Shown here in pieces: positions 1 through 5,445 of a stretch of DNA of 8,361 bases. Under the pieces are notes generated by a model, which was given only the letters and a program-made list of their open reading frames with translations, searched no databases and was not told the DNA's origin. The translations under genes were made by a program, and so were the position numbers. Positions within the stretch are counted from its first letter, which is position 1, and every line of letters begins with the position of its first letter. Location of the stretch: contig JALUUP010000398.1 of assembly GCA_027021285.1 (NCBI GenBank), positions 1-8,361 on the forward strand, written 5' to 3'. Source of the DNA: Bacteroidota bacterium. GTDB lineage: Bacteria > Bacteroidota > Ignavibacteria > SZUA-365 > JAADGX01.

Positions 1-110
1 ACCGTCGGCGCGGGTTCAGGCTCTACCGGATTGTCCTCGCGGCAGGATGAAAAGCCAATCAGGAATGAACACGTGAGACCGAGAAGAAACGGGAAAGATA
101 GACGAGTCAT
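1..110 (-). CDS. Probable lipoprotein, N-terminal fragment cut by the window edge
   Basis: An open frame begins at the ATG at 110-108 on the minus strand and runs 36 codons off the window edge. It starts MTRLSFPFLLGL, with one Arg near the start, then a hydrophobic stretch, then GFSSC with Cys at residue 23, followed by REDNP and a Pro/Glu-rich run (PVEPEPAP). This is the layout of a type II signal peptide: short charged n-region, hydrophobic core, lipobox-like FSSC, then a flexible tether. Phe at -3 is less usual than Leu, so the lipobox is imperfect. After lipidation the protein would be anchored in the inner or outer membrane facing the periplasm or the outside. It lies 68 bp downstream of the prenyl reductase on the same strand and could share its transcript. 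A GGGG run 8 bases before the ATG is a poor ribosome site. The functional domain lies outside the window, so no role can be given. Confidence 0.55.
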   Translation of the reverse strand, partial: MTRLSFPFLLGLTCSFLIGFSSCREDNPVEPEPAPT

Positions 111-178
111 AGGTTTCGCCCCATTCGTTTCCGTTACGGGTGATGTTATAGTAAGAGGAAGGTAGGAAATTATTCGCG

Positions 179-1360
179 TTATTTCAACCCGAATGTCCCG
201 GCCATCTCCAGGATCAGCGAGGGACGCTTGACAAGCGCCGTTCTGAACACGCCCCAGATGGTTTGCTTTTCGCGCGGCAGCTTCAAGACGGACGCGGCGA
301 TACTGTTCAGCGTCTCGTCGGAAAGGTTGAAAACGGCTTTCTTCATCTTGTAGTAGGTACGGTTTCGTGCGCCGCGCAGTTTCTCCCACCGCCGGGGATA
401 GTCCTCCAGCTCCGCCATGTCGCCGGCAGCCACCGCCCTGGCGATGACCTCGCCCGCGATCTTGCCCGCCTGCATCGCACCCGCGATCCCGCCTCCTGAA
501 ACCGGGTTGACCTGGCGCGCCGCGTCGCCGACAAGGACCACGTTGTCTTTCACGATCTCGCGCAGTGTGTCCACGCAAGGGACACCTCCCGCCACGGTGG
601 TCAGAACGCCCGCCTGCGGGAACCGTTCTTTAATGAATTCTTCCAGGATGTACAGGGGCTTGCGAGTCCTGGCCGCCATCCCGCTTATGCCCACCCCGAC
701 ATTCACCATGCCATGCCGCTTTGGAAACATCCACAGGTAGCCCTGCGGAGCCCACCGCGAGCCAAAATGAAACTCGCAGACGTCATTCTCCATATGAACG
801 CCCGCCAGTGTCATCTGGGCGCAGCATTCCATGTCGCGGAAGTCGGTGGTGGTGTCGATTCCGGCCCATTTTCCCAAGCGGGATTCAACGCCGTCCGCGC
901 CCACGATGACGGTTCCCCGGACTTTACGCGGGACTCCTTTCCACGTGTACGTAACGCCGACAATGCGTTCCCGACCGTTCATGGATTCCTTCCAGAGGCC
1001 GTTCACGTATGCCTTGGTCACCACGTCCGCGCCCGCCTCGACCGCGGCCATGGCAAGGTCGTAATCAAACACGCGGCGTTCCAGCACGTACCCCGTTCCC
1101 CCGATGTCGGGCTCCACCACGGTGCCGTCGGGAGCGACGAGGCGAAACCGGTTTATGGTGGCGGCGATCCAGCGCGGACGGATTTCGATGACCCCGTTCA
1201 AACCATCCCTGCCCACGGCCTCGCCGCAACGCACCGGCATCCCGATGTCGCGATCCTTCTCCATCAACAGGACGCTGCAACCGCCGCGGGCCGCGTACAT
1301 CGCCGTGATCGAACCGGCCGGCCCGGCTCCAACCACGATGACATCGTACCGGTCTTTCAT
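179..1360 (-). CDS. Geranylgeranyl reductase family FAD-dependent oxidoreductase
   Basis: This is a flavoprotein of the geranylgeranyl reductase / digeranylgeranylglycerophospholipid reductase family, whose members reduce isolated double bonds of prenyl chains. Visible motifs, in order: the Rossmann dinucleotide signature GAGPAG at residues 11-16; Glu34 at the end of strand beta-2, expected to bind the FAD ribose; RCGE at 44-47, close to the family's CGE region; GADGVESRLG at 154-163; an exact PxxYxWxFP family motif at 205-213 (P205, Y208, W210, F212, P213); and the second FAD motif GDAARQVNP at 278-286, followed by a Gly-rich helix start. At 393 residues it is full length for the family. The ATG overlaps the ferredoxin stop as ATGA, so translation is probably coupled and ferredoxin is the likely electron donor. 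The substrate (menaquinone tail, polyprenol, chlorophyll-type or lipid chain) cannot be told from sequence. Family assignment is strong; substrate is open. Confidence 0.9.
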   Translation of the reverse strand: MKDRYDVIVVGAGPAGSITAMYAARGGCSVLLMEKDRDIGMPVRCGEAVGRDGLNGVIEIRPRWIAATINRFRLVAPDGTVVEPDIGGTGYVLERRVFDYDLAMAAVEAGADVVTKAYVNGLWKESMNGRERIVGVTYTWKGVPRKVRGTVIVGADGVESRLGKWAGIDTTTDFRDMECCAQMTLAGVHMENDVCEFHFGSRWAPQGYLWMFPKRHGMVNVGVGISGMAARTRKPLYILEEFIKERFPQAGVLTTVAGGVPCVDTLREIVKDNVVLVGDAARQVNPVSGGGIAGAMQAGKIAGEVIARAVAAGDMAELEDYPRRWEKLRGARNRTYYKMKKAVFNLSDETLNSIAASVLKLPREKQTIWGVFRTALVKRPSLILEMAGTFGLK

Positions 1361-1563
1361 GCCGCGGCGCGTTCTTTTTTCGGGGGTTTATTGAACACCA
1401 GGACGTCGAACGGGCACGACCACACGCACTTCGCGCAGTTGGTGCACCGCGACTCGATGATTTCGATATGCGCTTCCTCCAGCTCGATGGCATCCTCGGG
1501 GCAAACGCCCACGCAGCACCCACAGAAGTCACACATGTTAGGCTTGATTTCAATCAAAAGCAT
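1357..1563 (-). CDS. 2[4Fe-4S] ferredoxin, partner of the adjacent prenyl reductase
   Basis: A small electron-transfer protein of 68 residues. It has two classic CxxCxxCxxxCP cluster motifs: Cys11, 14, 17, 21 with Pro22, and Cys40, 43, 46, 50 with Pro51. An extra Cys16 lies inside the first motif. The tail after the second cluster is basic and Ala-rich (KPPKKERAAA). The frame is open further upstream to 1695, but the start at 1563 is preferred: it has a good ribosome site (AAAGGA, six bases before the ATG), and the longer product would add 44 residues foreign to the family ahead of the ferredoxin fold. Its TGA stop overlaps the next gene's ATG by four bases. It probably passes low-potential electrons to the downstream flavoprotein in the cytoplasm. 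The donor to the ferredoxin is not encoded here. Confidence 0.92.
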   Translation of the reverse strand: MLLIEIKPNMCDFCGCCVGVCPEDAIELEEAHIEIIESRCTNCAKCVWSCPFDVLVFNKPPKKERAAA

Positions 1564-1733
1564 GGAAAGTCCTTTCTCATAATTCCAGTACACAGAATAA
1601 GAAAATCTCCCGAACGGCGAAAGACAGGGGCGCGGAGGAGCAATCCGGCAAACCTCTGTTACCACGGCCCCTCGCATGATGTGGGAAGAATTCATCCTTG
1701 TATGTTGTCACCCGAATCGGTAAGTTTTTTGGA
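1564..1733. other. Divergent intergenic region between ferredoxin and HD-domain genes
   Basis: These 170 bp separate the left minus-strand operon from the right plus-strand operon, so promoters for both should lie here. I searched by eye for -35/-10 pairs on both strands and found only weak candidates, such as TATTCT on the minus strand near 1600 without a convincing -35. None is called. No hairpin with a T-run and no obvious operator palindrome was seen. The part from 1564 to 1695 is open in the ferredoxin frame, but its translation does not resemble a domain. Confidence 0.6.
1570..1575 (-). promoter_or_regulatory. Ribosome binding site that fixes the ferredoxin start
   Basis: On the minus strand this reads AAAGGA and lies six bases before the ATG at 1563-1561. 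It favours that internal Met over the upstream in-frame start at 1695 and gives a ferredoxin of normal length. Confidence 0.7.
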
Positions 1734-2288
1734 ATGAAAACTCGCGATGACGCCCTGGCATTGCTTCATGAATACACCGCTTCCGAGGGGCTGCGCAAGC
1801 ACGCCTACGCCGTGGAAGCGGCCATGCGGGAGTACGCGCGGAAGTTCGGCGAGAACGAGGAACTATGGGGAATCGTCGGCCTGATTCATGATTTCGACTA
1901 CGAAAAGCACCCCACGGCGGAGGAACATCCCATGGCGGGCGCCGCCATCCTCGAAGAACGGGGCTATCCCGAATCCATACGGCGCGCGGTGCTTTCGCAC
2001 GCCGATCACTCCGGCGTGAAACGTGAAAGCCGCATGGAAAAAACGCTGTATGCCTGCGACGAACTCTGCGGGTTCATCACCGCCGTCGCTCTCGTGCGCC
2101 CCAGCCGTCAAATCGCGGATGTCAAGGTCAAATCGGTGAAAAAGAAAATGAAAGACAAGGCGTTCGCGCGAGCAGTAAGGAGGGAAGACATCGTCCGGGG
2201 AGCCGAAGAACTGGGCGTCCCTCTTGACGAACACATCGCGACCTGCATCGCGGCCATGCAAGGCGTCAGCGATGCCCTGGGATTGTAA
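1734..2288 (+). CDS. HD-domain metal-dependent phosphohydrolase-like protein
   Basis: A cytosolic 184-residue protein of the HD superfamily, which binds divalent metals and mostly hydrolyses phosphoester bonds of nucleotides or second messengers. The HD ligand set is present: His23 (RKHAYAVE), the His52-Asp53 doublet (IHDFDYEKHP), additional His65 and His89/His92 (HPMAG and SHADHSG), and Asp109 (CDELCG). The sequence is rich in helix formers, as expected for the all-alpha fold. The start is set at the ATG at 1734, where the product begins MKTRDDALALLHEY; a TTG at 1698 would add 12 residues with no domain content. A weak GGTAAG lies nine bases before the ATG. The gene is 29 bp upstream of glmS and probably co-transcribed. 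No second catalytic domain (RelA, GGDEF, tRNA nucleotidyltransferase) is attached. The substrate is unknown; residues after 110 are Lys/Arg-rich (VKSVKKKMKDK), which could contact a phosphate-rich ligand, but that is inference. Confidence 0.85.
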   Translation: MKTRDDALALLHEYTASEGLRKHAYAVEAAMREYARKFGENEELWGIVGLIHDFDYEKHPTAEEHPMAGAAILEERGYPESIRRAVLSHADHSGVKRESRMEKTLYACDELCGFITAVALVRPSRQIADVKVKSVKKKMKDKAFARAVRREDIVRGAEELGVPLDEHIATCIAAMQGVSDALGL

Positions 2289-2317
2289 CACCAAAACAGG
2301 AAGAGACAGAAACACTC

Positions 2318-4153
2318 ATGTGTGGCATAGTTGGATACATCGGAACACAACCCGCTGTCCCCATTCTCATCAACGGGTTGAAACGGCTGGAATACCGCGG
2401 CTACGACTCGGCTGGTATCGCCGTGTTGAAAGACTCGGAGGTGCGGGTCATCAAGCGGGCGGGAAAAGTCGTGGACCTGGAAAACCTCGTCGCGTTGAAC
2501 AACCTGGACAGCAGCATCGGTATTGGTCACACGCGCTGGGCCACCCACGGCGAACCTAACGACGTCAACGCCCATCCCCATCTTGACCAGACCGCGTCCC
2601 TGGCCCTCATCCACAACGGAATCATCGACAACTACTCCGTTATCCGGAAAAAGCTGGAAACCCAGGGATACCGGTTCCAGTCGGAAACAGACACCGAATC
2701 ACTGGTACAGCTCATCTCCGCGTTCATGGAGATCACGCACGACTTCGTCAAAGCGGTGCAGCTTGCGCTGAGCGAGGTGGACGGAACCTACGGCCTCGTG
2801 GTGATGAACAAGGAACAACCGGACATGCTGGTCGCCGCCCGGCTGGGAAGCCCTCTGGTTATCGGTGTGGGAGACGACGAGTACTTCGTGGCGTCCGACG
2901 CCTCCGCTATCGTTGGACATACACGGCAGGTCGTATACCTCGATGAAGGGGAAATCGCCATCATCACGAGAAGCGGTTACGAAATCAAGACGATCGCCAA
3001 CGAACCGGTTACGAGGCAGGTAGAACAAATCACGTTCGACCTCGAGCAGATCGAGAAGGGCGGCTACGACCATTTCATGTTAAAAGAGATTTTCAACCAG
3101 CCCCAGACGATTCTCGATTCCATGCGCGGCCGTCTTTTACCGGACAAGGGTTCCGCGCGCCTGGGCGGCCTGCGCGAGGTCGTGCACGTTCTCAACAACG
3201 CCAACCGAATTATCATTACCGCCTGCGGCACTTCCTGGCACGCGGGCCTGGTGGGCGAGTACATGCTGGAGCACTACGCACGCATCCCTGTGGAAGTGGA
3301 ATACGCCTCGGAATTCCGGTACCGCAATCCTATCATCACCGAGAACGACGTTGTCATCGCCATCAGCCAGAGCGGAGAGACCGCCGACACCCTGGCGGCC
3401 CTGCGGGAAGCCAAGAACCGCGGCGCCACCGTCATCGGCATCTGCAACGTAGTGGGAAGCACGATCGCGCGGGAAACGCACGCCGGGGTGTTTATCCACG
3501 CAGGACCGGAAATCGGGGTGGCGTCCACGAAAGCCTTCACCTCGCAACTGGTCGTGCTGAGTCTCATCACGCTCATGCTGGCCCGGAACCGGGGATTCCT
3601 TTCCAGGGAGGATGGAGAGAAGGTCGTCAAGGAAATGCTGGTCTTGCCGGACAAGGTGCAGGAAATCCTGCAACTCGCGGACGAGATCGAGCGCGTTGCC
3701 GACGAGTTCAAGGACTGTGAAAACGCGCTCTACCTCGGTCGGACGTACCAGTTTCCCGTCGCGCTCGAGGGCGCGTTGAAGCTCAAGGAGATCTCGTACA
3801 TCCACGCCGAGGGCTACCCCGCCGCGGAAATGAAGCACGGTCCCATTGCTCTCATCGACGAAAATATGCCGGTTGTCATTATCGCGCCCCAAAACGGCAT
3901 ACACGAGAAGGTTGTCAGTAACATCCAGGAAGTCCTCGCCCGAAAGGGACGCGTCATCGCCGTCTGCAACCACCAGGATCCCATCATCCACGAGCTGGCC
4001 GAAACGAGCATCAACATCCCGCGCACGATGGATTTCCTCTCTCCGATCCTCTCCATCATACCCCTGCAACTCCTGGCGTACTACATCGCTGTCAAGAGAG
4101 GATGCAACGTGGATCAGCCGAGAAACCTGGCCAAGAGCGTAACGGTCGAGTGA
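2318..4153 (+). CDS. glmS: Glutamine--fructose-6-phosphate aminotransferase (isomerizing), GlmS
   Basis: GlmS makes glucosamine-6-phosphate from fructose-6-phosphate and glutamine, the entry step to UDP-GlcNAc for peptidoglycan and LPS. The 611-residue length is normal for the family. The class II glutaminase domain (about 1-220) begins MCGIVGYIG, so Cys2 becomes the N-terminal nucleophile after Met removal. HTRWATHG at 71-78, HNG at 99-101 and Asp125 complete that site. The first SIS domain (about 290-425) has CGTS at 303-306 and SQSGET at 350-355, which bind the sugar phosphate, and STKAFTSQ at 403-410. The second SIS domain (about 460-595) has Lys488 and Glu491, and His507 in MKHGP. The C-terminal PRNLAKSVTVE carries Lys606, equivalent to the catalytic loop lysine. 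All key residues are intact. AGGAAGAG lies a rather long 12 bases before the ATG. With only 29 bp upstream there is no room for a glmS ribozyme, so that control is absent here. Confidence 0.98.
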   Translation: MCGIVGYIGTQPAVPILINGLKRLEYRGYDSAGIAVLKDSEVRVIKRAGKVVDLENLVALNNLDSSIGIGHTRWATHGEPNDVNAHPHLDQTASLALIHNGIIDNYSVIRKKLETQGYRFQSETDTESLVQLISAFMEITHDFVKAVQLALSEVDGTYGLVVMNKEQPDMLVAARLGSPLVIGVGDDEYFVASDASAIVGHTRQVVYLDEGEIAIITRSGYEIKTIANEPVTRQVEQITFDLEQIEKGGYDHFMLKEIFNQPQTILDSMRGRLLPDKGSARLGGLREVVHVLNNANRIIITACGTSWHAGLVGEYMLEHYARIPVEVEYASEFRYRNPIITENDVVIAISQSGETADTLAALREAKNRGATVIGICNVVGSTIARETHAGVFIHAGPEIGVASTKAFTSQLVVLSLITLMLARNRGFLSREDGEKVVKEMLVLPDKVQEILQLADEIERVADEFKDCENALYLGRTYQFPVALEGALKLKEISYIHAEGYPAAEMKHGPIALIDENMPVVIIAPQNGIHEKVVSNIQEVLARKGRVIAVCNHQDPIIHELAETSINIPRTMDFLSPILSIIPLQLLAYYIAVKRGCNVDQPRNLAKSVTVE

Positions 4154-4166
4154 CGAACTCGCAGCC

Positions 4167-5195
4167 ATGGATCAAAGCGAGACAATAGCGACCCCCGGCG
4201 AAACCAACCTTCTTCCCGAAGAGCTGAACGAGGAAATTTTCCGCCTGAAAAAAGAACTGAACGCCGTCATCCTGGCTCATTACTACCAGGAATCGGAGAT
4301 CCAGGACCTCGCCGATTTCATCGGCGACAGCCTCGAGCTGTCGCGCAAGGCGTCGCAGACGGATGCGGATGTGATCGTCTTTGCCGGTGTTCACTTCATG
4401 GCCGAGACGGCGAAAATTCTCAGCCCCGACAAGACCGTGCTCCTGCCCGACCTCGAAGCGGGATGTTCCCTCGCCGACAGCGCTCCCGCGGACTTGTTCC
4501 GGCACTACCGCCTCCAACACCCTGACCACCTGAGCCTGACGTATATCAACTGTACGGCGGAGGTCAAGGCCCTCAGCGACATCATCGTCACGTCCAGCTC
4601 GGCGGAGCGCATCCTGCGCGAATTGCCGGAGGATATTCCCGTTCTCTTCGCCCCTGATCGAAATCTCGGGCAGTACTTGCAGCGCGTCACGGGCCGGGAC
4701 ATGCTCTTGTGGCAGGGCACCTGCCTCGTGCACGAGCAGTTCAGTGAACGAAAGATCTTCGCCCTGCGCAACGAGCACCCGGAAGCGAAACTCATCGCTC
4801 ACCCCGAGTGCGAGGAAGTGATTCTCGACCAGGCCGATTTTGTAGGCTCGACCAGCGCCCTGCTGAAATTCACACAGACCGATCCCAGCCCGGCCTTCAT
4901 CGTGGCCACGGAACCCGGCATCATCCACCAGATGGAGAAAGCTTCACCAAACAAGCTGTTCATCCCCGCCCCACCGGATTCTTCCTGTGCCTGCAACGAA
5001 TGCCCGTACATGAAGCTCAACACACGCGAAAAACTCTACCTCTGCATGCGCGACCGCAAGCCCGAAATCACCATGGATGAATCCCTTCGTCGGCGCGCCC
5101 TCGCGCCGCTCCAGCGTATGCTCGATCTTACCTCGGATTCCTCGACGAATATTCATTCCCTCCTCGAAGAAATCCGTCTGCCGTTCACCGGATAG
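4167..5195 (+). CDS. nadA: Quinolinate synthase NadA
   Basis: NadA condenses iminoaspartate with dihydroxyacetone phosphate to quinolinate in de novo NAD synthesis, using an oxygen-sensitive [4Fe-4S] cluster bound by three cysteines. The 342 residues carry the family landmarks: AHYYQ at 37-41 and GDSLELSR at 53-60 near the active site; VFAGVHFMAETAKIL at 71-85; cluster ligands Cys100 (EAGCSLAD), Cys186 (GTCLVHE) and Cys279 (CNECPYMK); INCTAEVKA at 127-135; and HPEC at 212-215. Two more cysteines (274, 276) sit near Cys279, as in the Cys-rich C-terminal motif of many NadA proteins. The gene begins 13 bp after glmS with no strong ribosome site, which points to translational coupling. nadB and nadC are not in the window, so the iminoaspartate source must be encoded elsewhere. 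Confidence 0.97.
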   Translation: MDQSETIATPGETNLLPEELNEEIFRLKKELNAVILAHYYQESEIQDLADFIGDSLELSRKASQTDADVIVFAGVHFMAETAKILSPDKTVLLPDLEAGCSLADSAPADLFRHYRLQHPDHLSLTYINCTAEVKALSDIIVTSSSAERILRELPEDIPVLFAPDRNLGQYLQRVTGRDMLLWQGTCLVHEQFSERKIFALRNEHPEAKLIAHPECEEVILDQADFVGSTSALLKFTQTDPSPAFIVATEPGIIHQMEKASPNKLFIPAPPDSSCACNECPYMKLNTREKLYLCMRDRKPEITMDESLRRRALAPLQRMLDLTSDSSTNIHSLLEEIRLPFTG

Positions 5196-5212
5196 ACTTG
5201 CTTCCTGCAACG

Positions 5213-5232
5213 ATTCCTTGTACGGGAATTTT
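5213..5232 (+). terminator. Weak candidate terminator after nadA
   Basis: ATTCCT at 5213-5218 can pair with GGGAAT at 5224-5229 (five Watson-Crick pairs plus one G-U) across a five-base loop. Four T then begin at 5229, with a mixed T-rich tail (CTTG) after. It lies 18 bp past the nadA stop, where the operon should end. The stem is short and low in GC, so termination would be inefficient; it may be a chance inverted repeat. Confidence 0.3.
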
Positions 5233-5357
5233 CTTGTGTTAAAACTGTTCTCGTTTCTTACCCAAGAAAAAAATTCCGCGTTTTTCCGCAGCGGTCCTAC
5301 AGCACAGGTATTTACTATATGTCCACGCAGGCCACGGGCGGAAGATGTTTTACGAAT

Positions 5358-5385
5358 TTGGCTTGTGGATAAAAAACACTATATT
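5358..5385 (+). promoter_or_regulatory. Candidate promoter for the OmpA-family gene
   Basis: TTGGCT at 5358-5363 (four of six matches to the sigma-70 -35 box) and TATATT at 5380-5385 (five of six matches to the -10 box) are separated by 16 bp. The same bases also read as TTTG (5357-5360), 19 bp, then TATATTTT, close to the Bacteroidetes-type TTTG / TAnnTTTG arrangement. It lies about 60 bp upstream of the start codon in the only strongly AT-rich stretch nearby. Transcription would start near 5392 and give a leader of about 54 bases. No transcript data support this. Confidence 0.45.
5364..5372 (-). promoter_or_regulatory. Perfect DnaA-box 9-mer (TTATCCACA) within the promoter spacer
   Basis: On the minus strand these nine bases read TTATCCACA, the consensus high-affinity DnaA binding site. 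It lies between the proposed -35 and -10 elements, so bound DnaA could block RNA polymerase. It is single, with no cluster of further boxes and no dnaA or dnaN nearby. The chance of any given 9-mer in a window this size on both strands is roughly 6 percent under equal base use, so a chance match is quite possible. Confidence 0.35.
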
Positions 5386-5400
5386 TTTACGATATTATAG

Positions 5401-5418
5401 GAATCCGATCTTCGGTTC
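5401..5418 (+). other. Small hairpin in the proposed 5' leader of the OmpA-family mRNA
   Basis: GAA(T)CCGA at 5401-5408 can pair with TCGGTTC at 5412-5418: seven pairs with one bulged T and a three-base loop. It would sit about nine bases from the proposed mRNA 5' end and 15 bases before the ribosome site. A 5'-end hairpin could slow decay of an abundant outer-membrane protein mRNA. The role is inference, and short hairpins are common by chance. Confidence 0.25.
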
Positions 5419-5432
5419 ACAACCCTGAACAT

Positions 5433-5437
5433 AGAGG
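5433..5437 (+). promoter_or_regulatory. Ribosome binding site of the OmpA-family gene
   Basis: AGAGG lies eight bases before the ATG at 5446. It supports that start, which also gives a clean signal peptide. Confidence 0.6.
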
Positions 5438-5445
5438 TACTGACC

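Larger units (their letters stand above)
5196..5445. other. AT-rich intergenic region between nadA and the OmpA-family gene
   Basis: A 250-bp region, clearly more AT-rich than the flanking genes, especially at 5229-5275 and 5351-5400. It holds the weak terminator at its left end and the promoter, DnaA-box match and leader hairpin at its right end. An open frame extends from inside nadA to 5400, but its translation shows no domain and it overlaps nadA out of frame, so it is not called. Between 5276 and 5350 I see no recognisable element. Confidence 0.7.

Noticed and set aside
713..1582. Long plus-strand open frame (289 codons) opposite the prenyl reductase and ferredoxin
   Set aside because: It is antisense to two genes with clear family motifs, and its translation is His/Arg/Pro-rich with no domain. 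GC-rich codon use on the other strand explains the lack of stops.
2289..2317. glmS ribozyme/riboswitch upstream of glmS
   Set aside because: Only 29 bp separate glmS from the HD gene, far too short for the ribozyme, and no such fold extends into the HD coding region as far as I can see.
3137..4168. Long minus-strand open frame (343 codons) opposite glmS
   Set aside because: glmS has all its catalytic motifs on the plus strand. The antisense product is an Asp/Val/Arg-rich shadow with no recognisable fold.
4092..4928. Minus-strand open frame (278 codons) opposite nadA
   Set aside because: It is a shadow of nadA, whose cluster cysteines and motifs are intact. No family features are seen in the antisense product.
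5077..5400. Plus-strand frame crossing from the nadA end into the intergenic region
   Set aside because: It starts out of frame inside nadA and has no ribosome site or domain. The AT-rich part reads as a random Phe/Leu-rich tail.
5351..5400. Replication origin at the DnaA box plus AT-rich tract
   Set aside because: There is only one box, no array, no dnaA/dnaN/gidA neighbours, and the AT-rich tract is better explained as a promoter.
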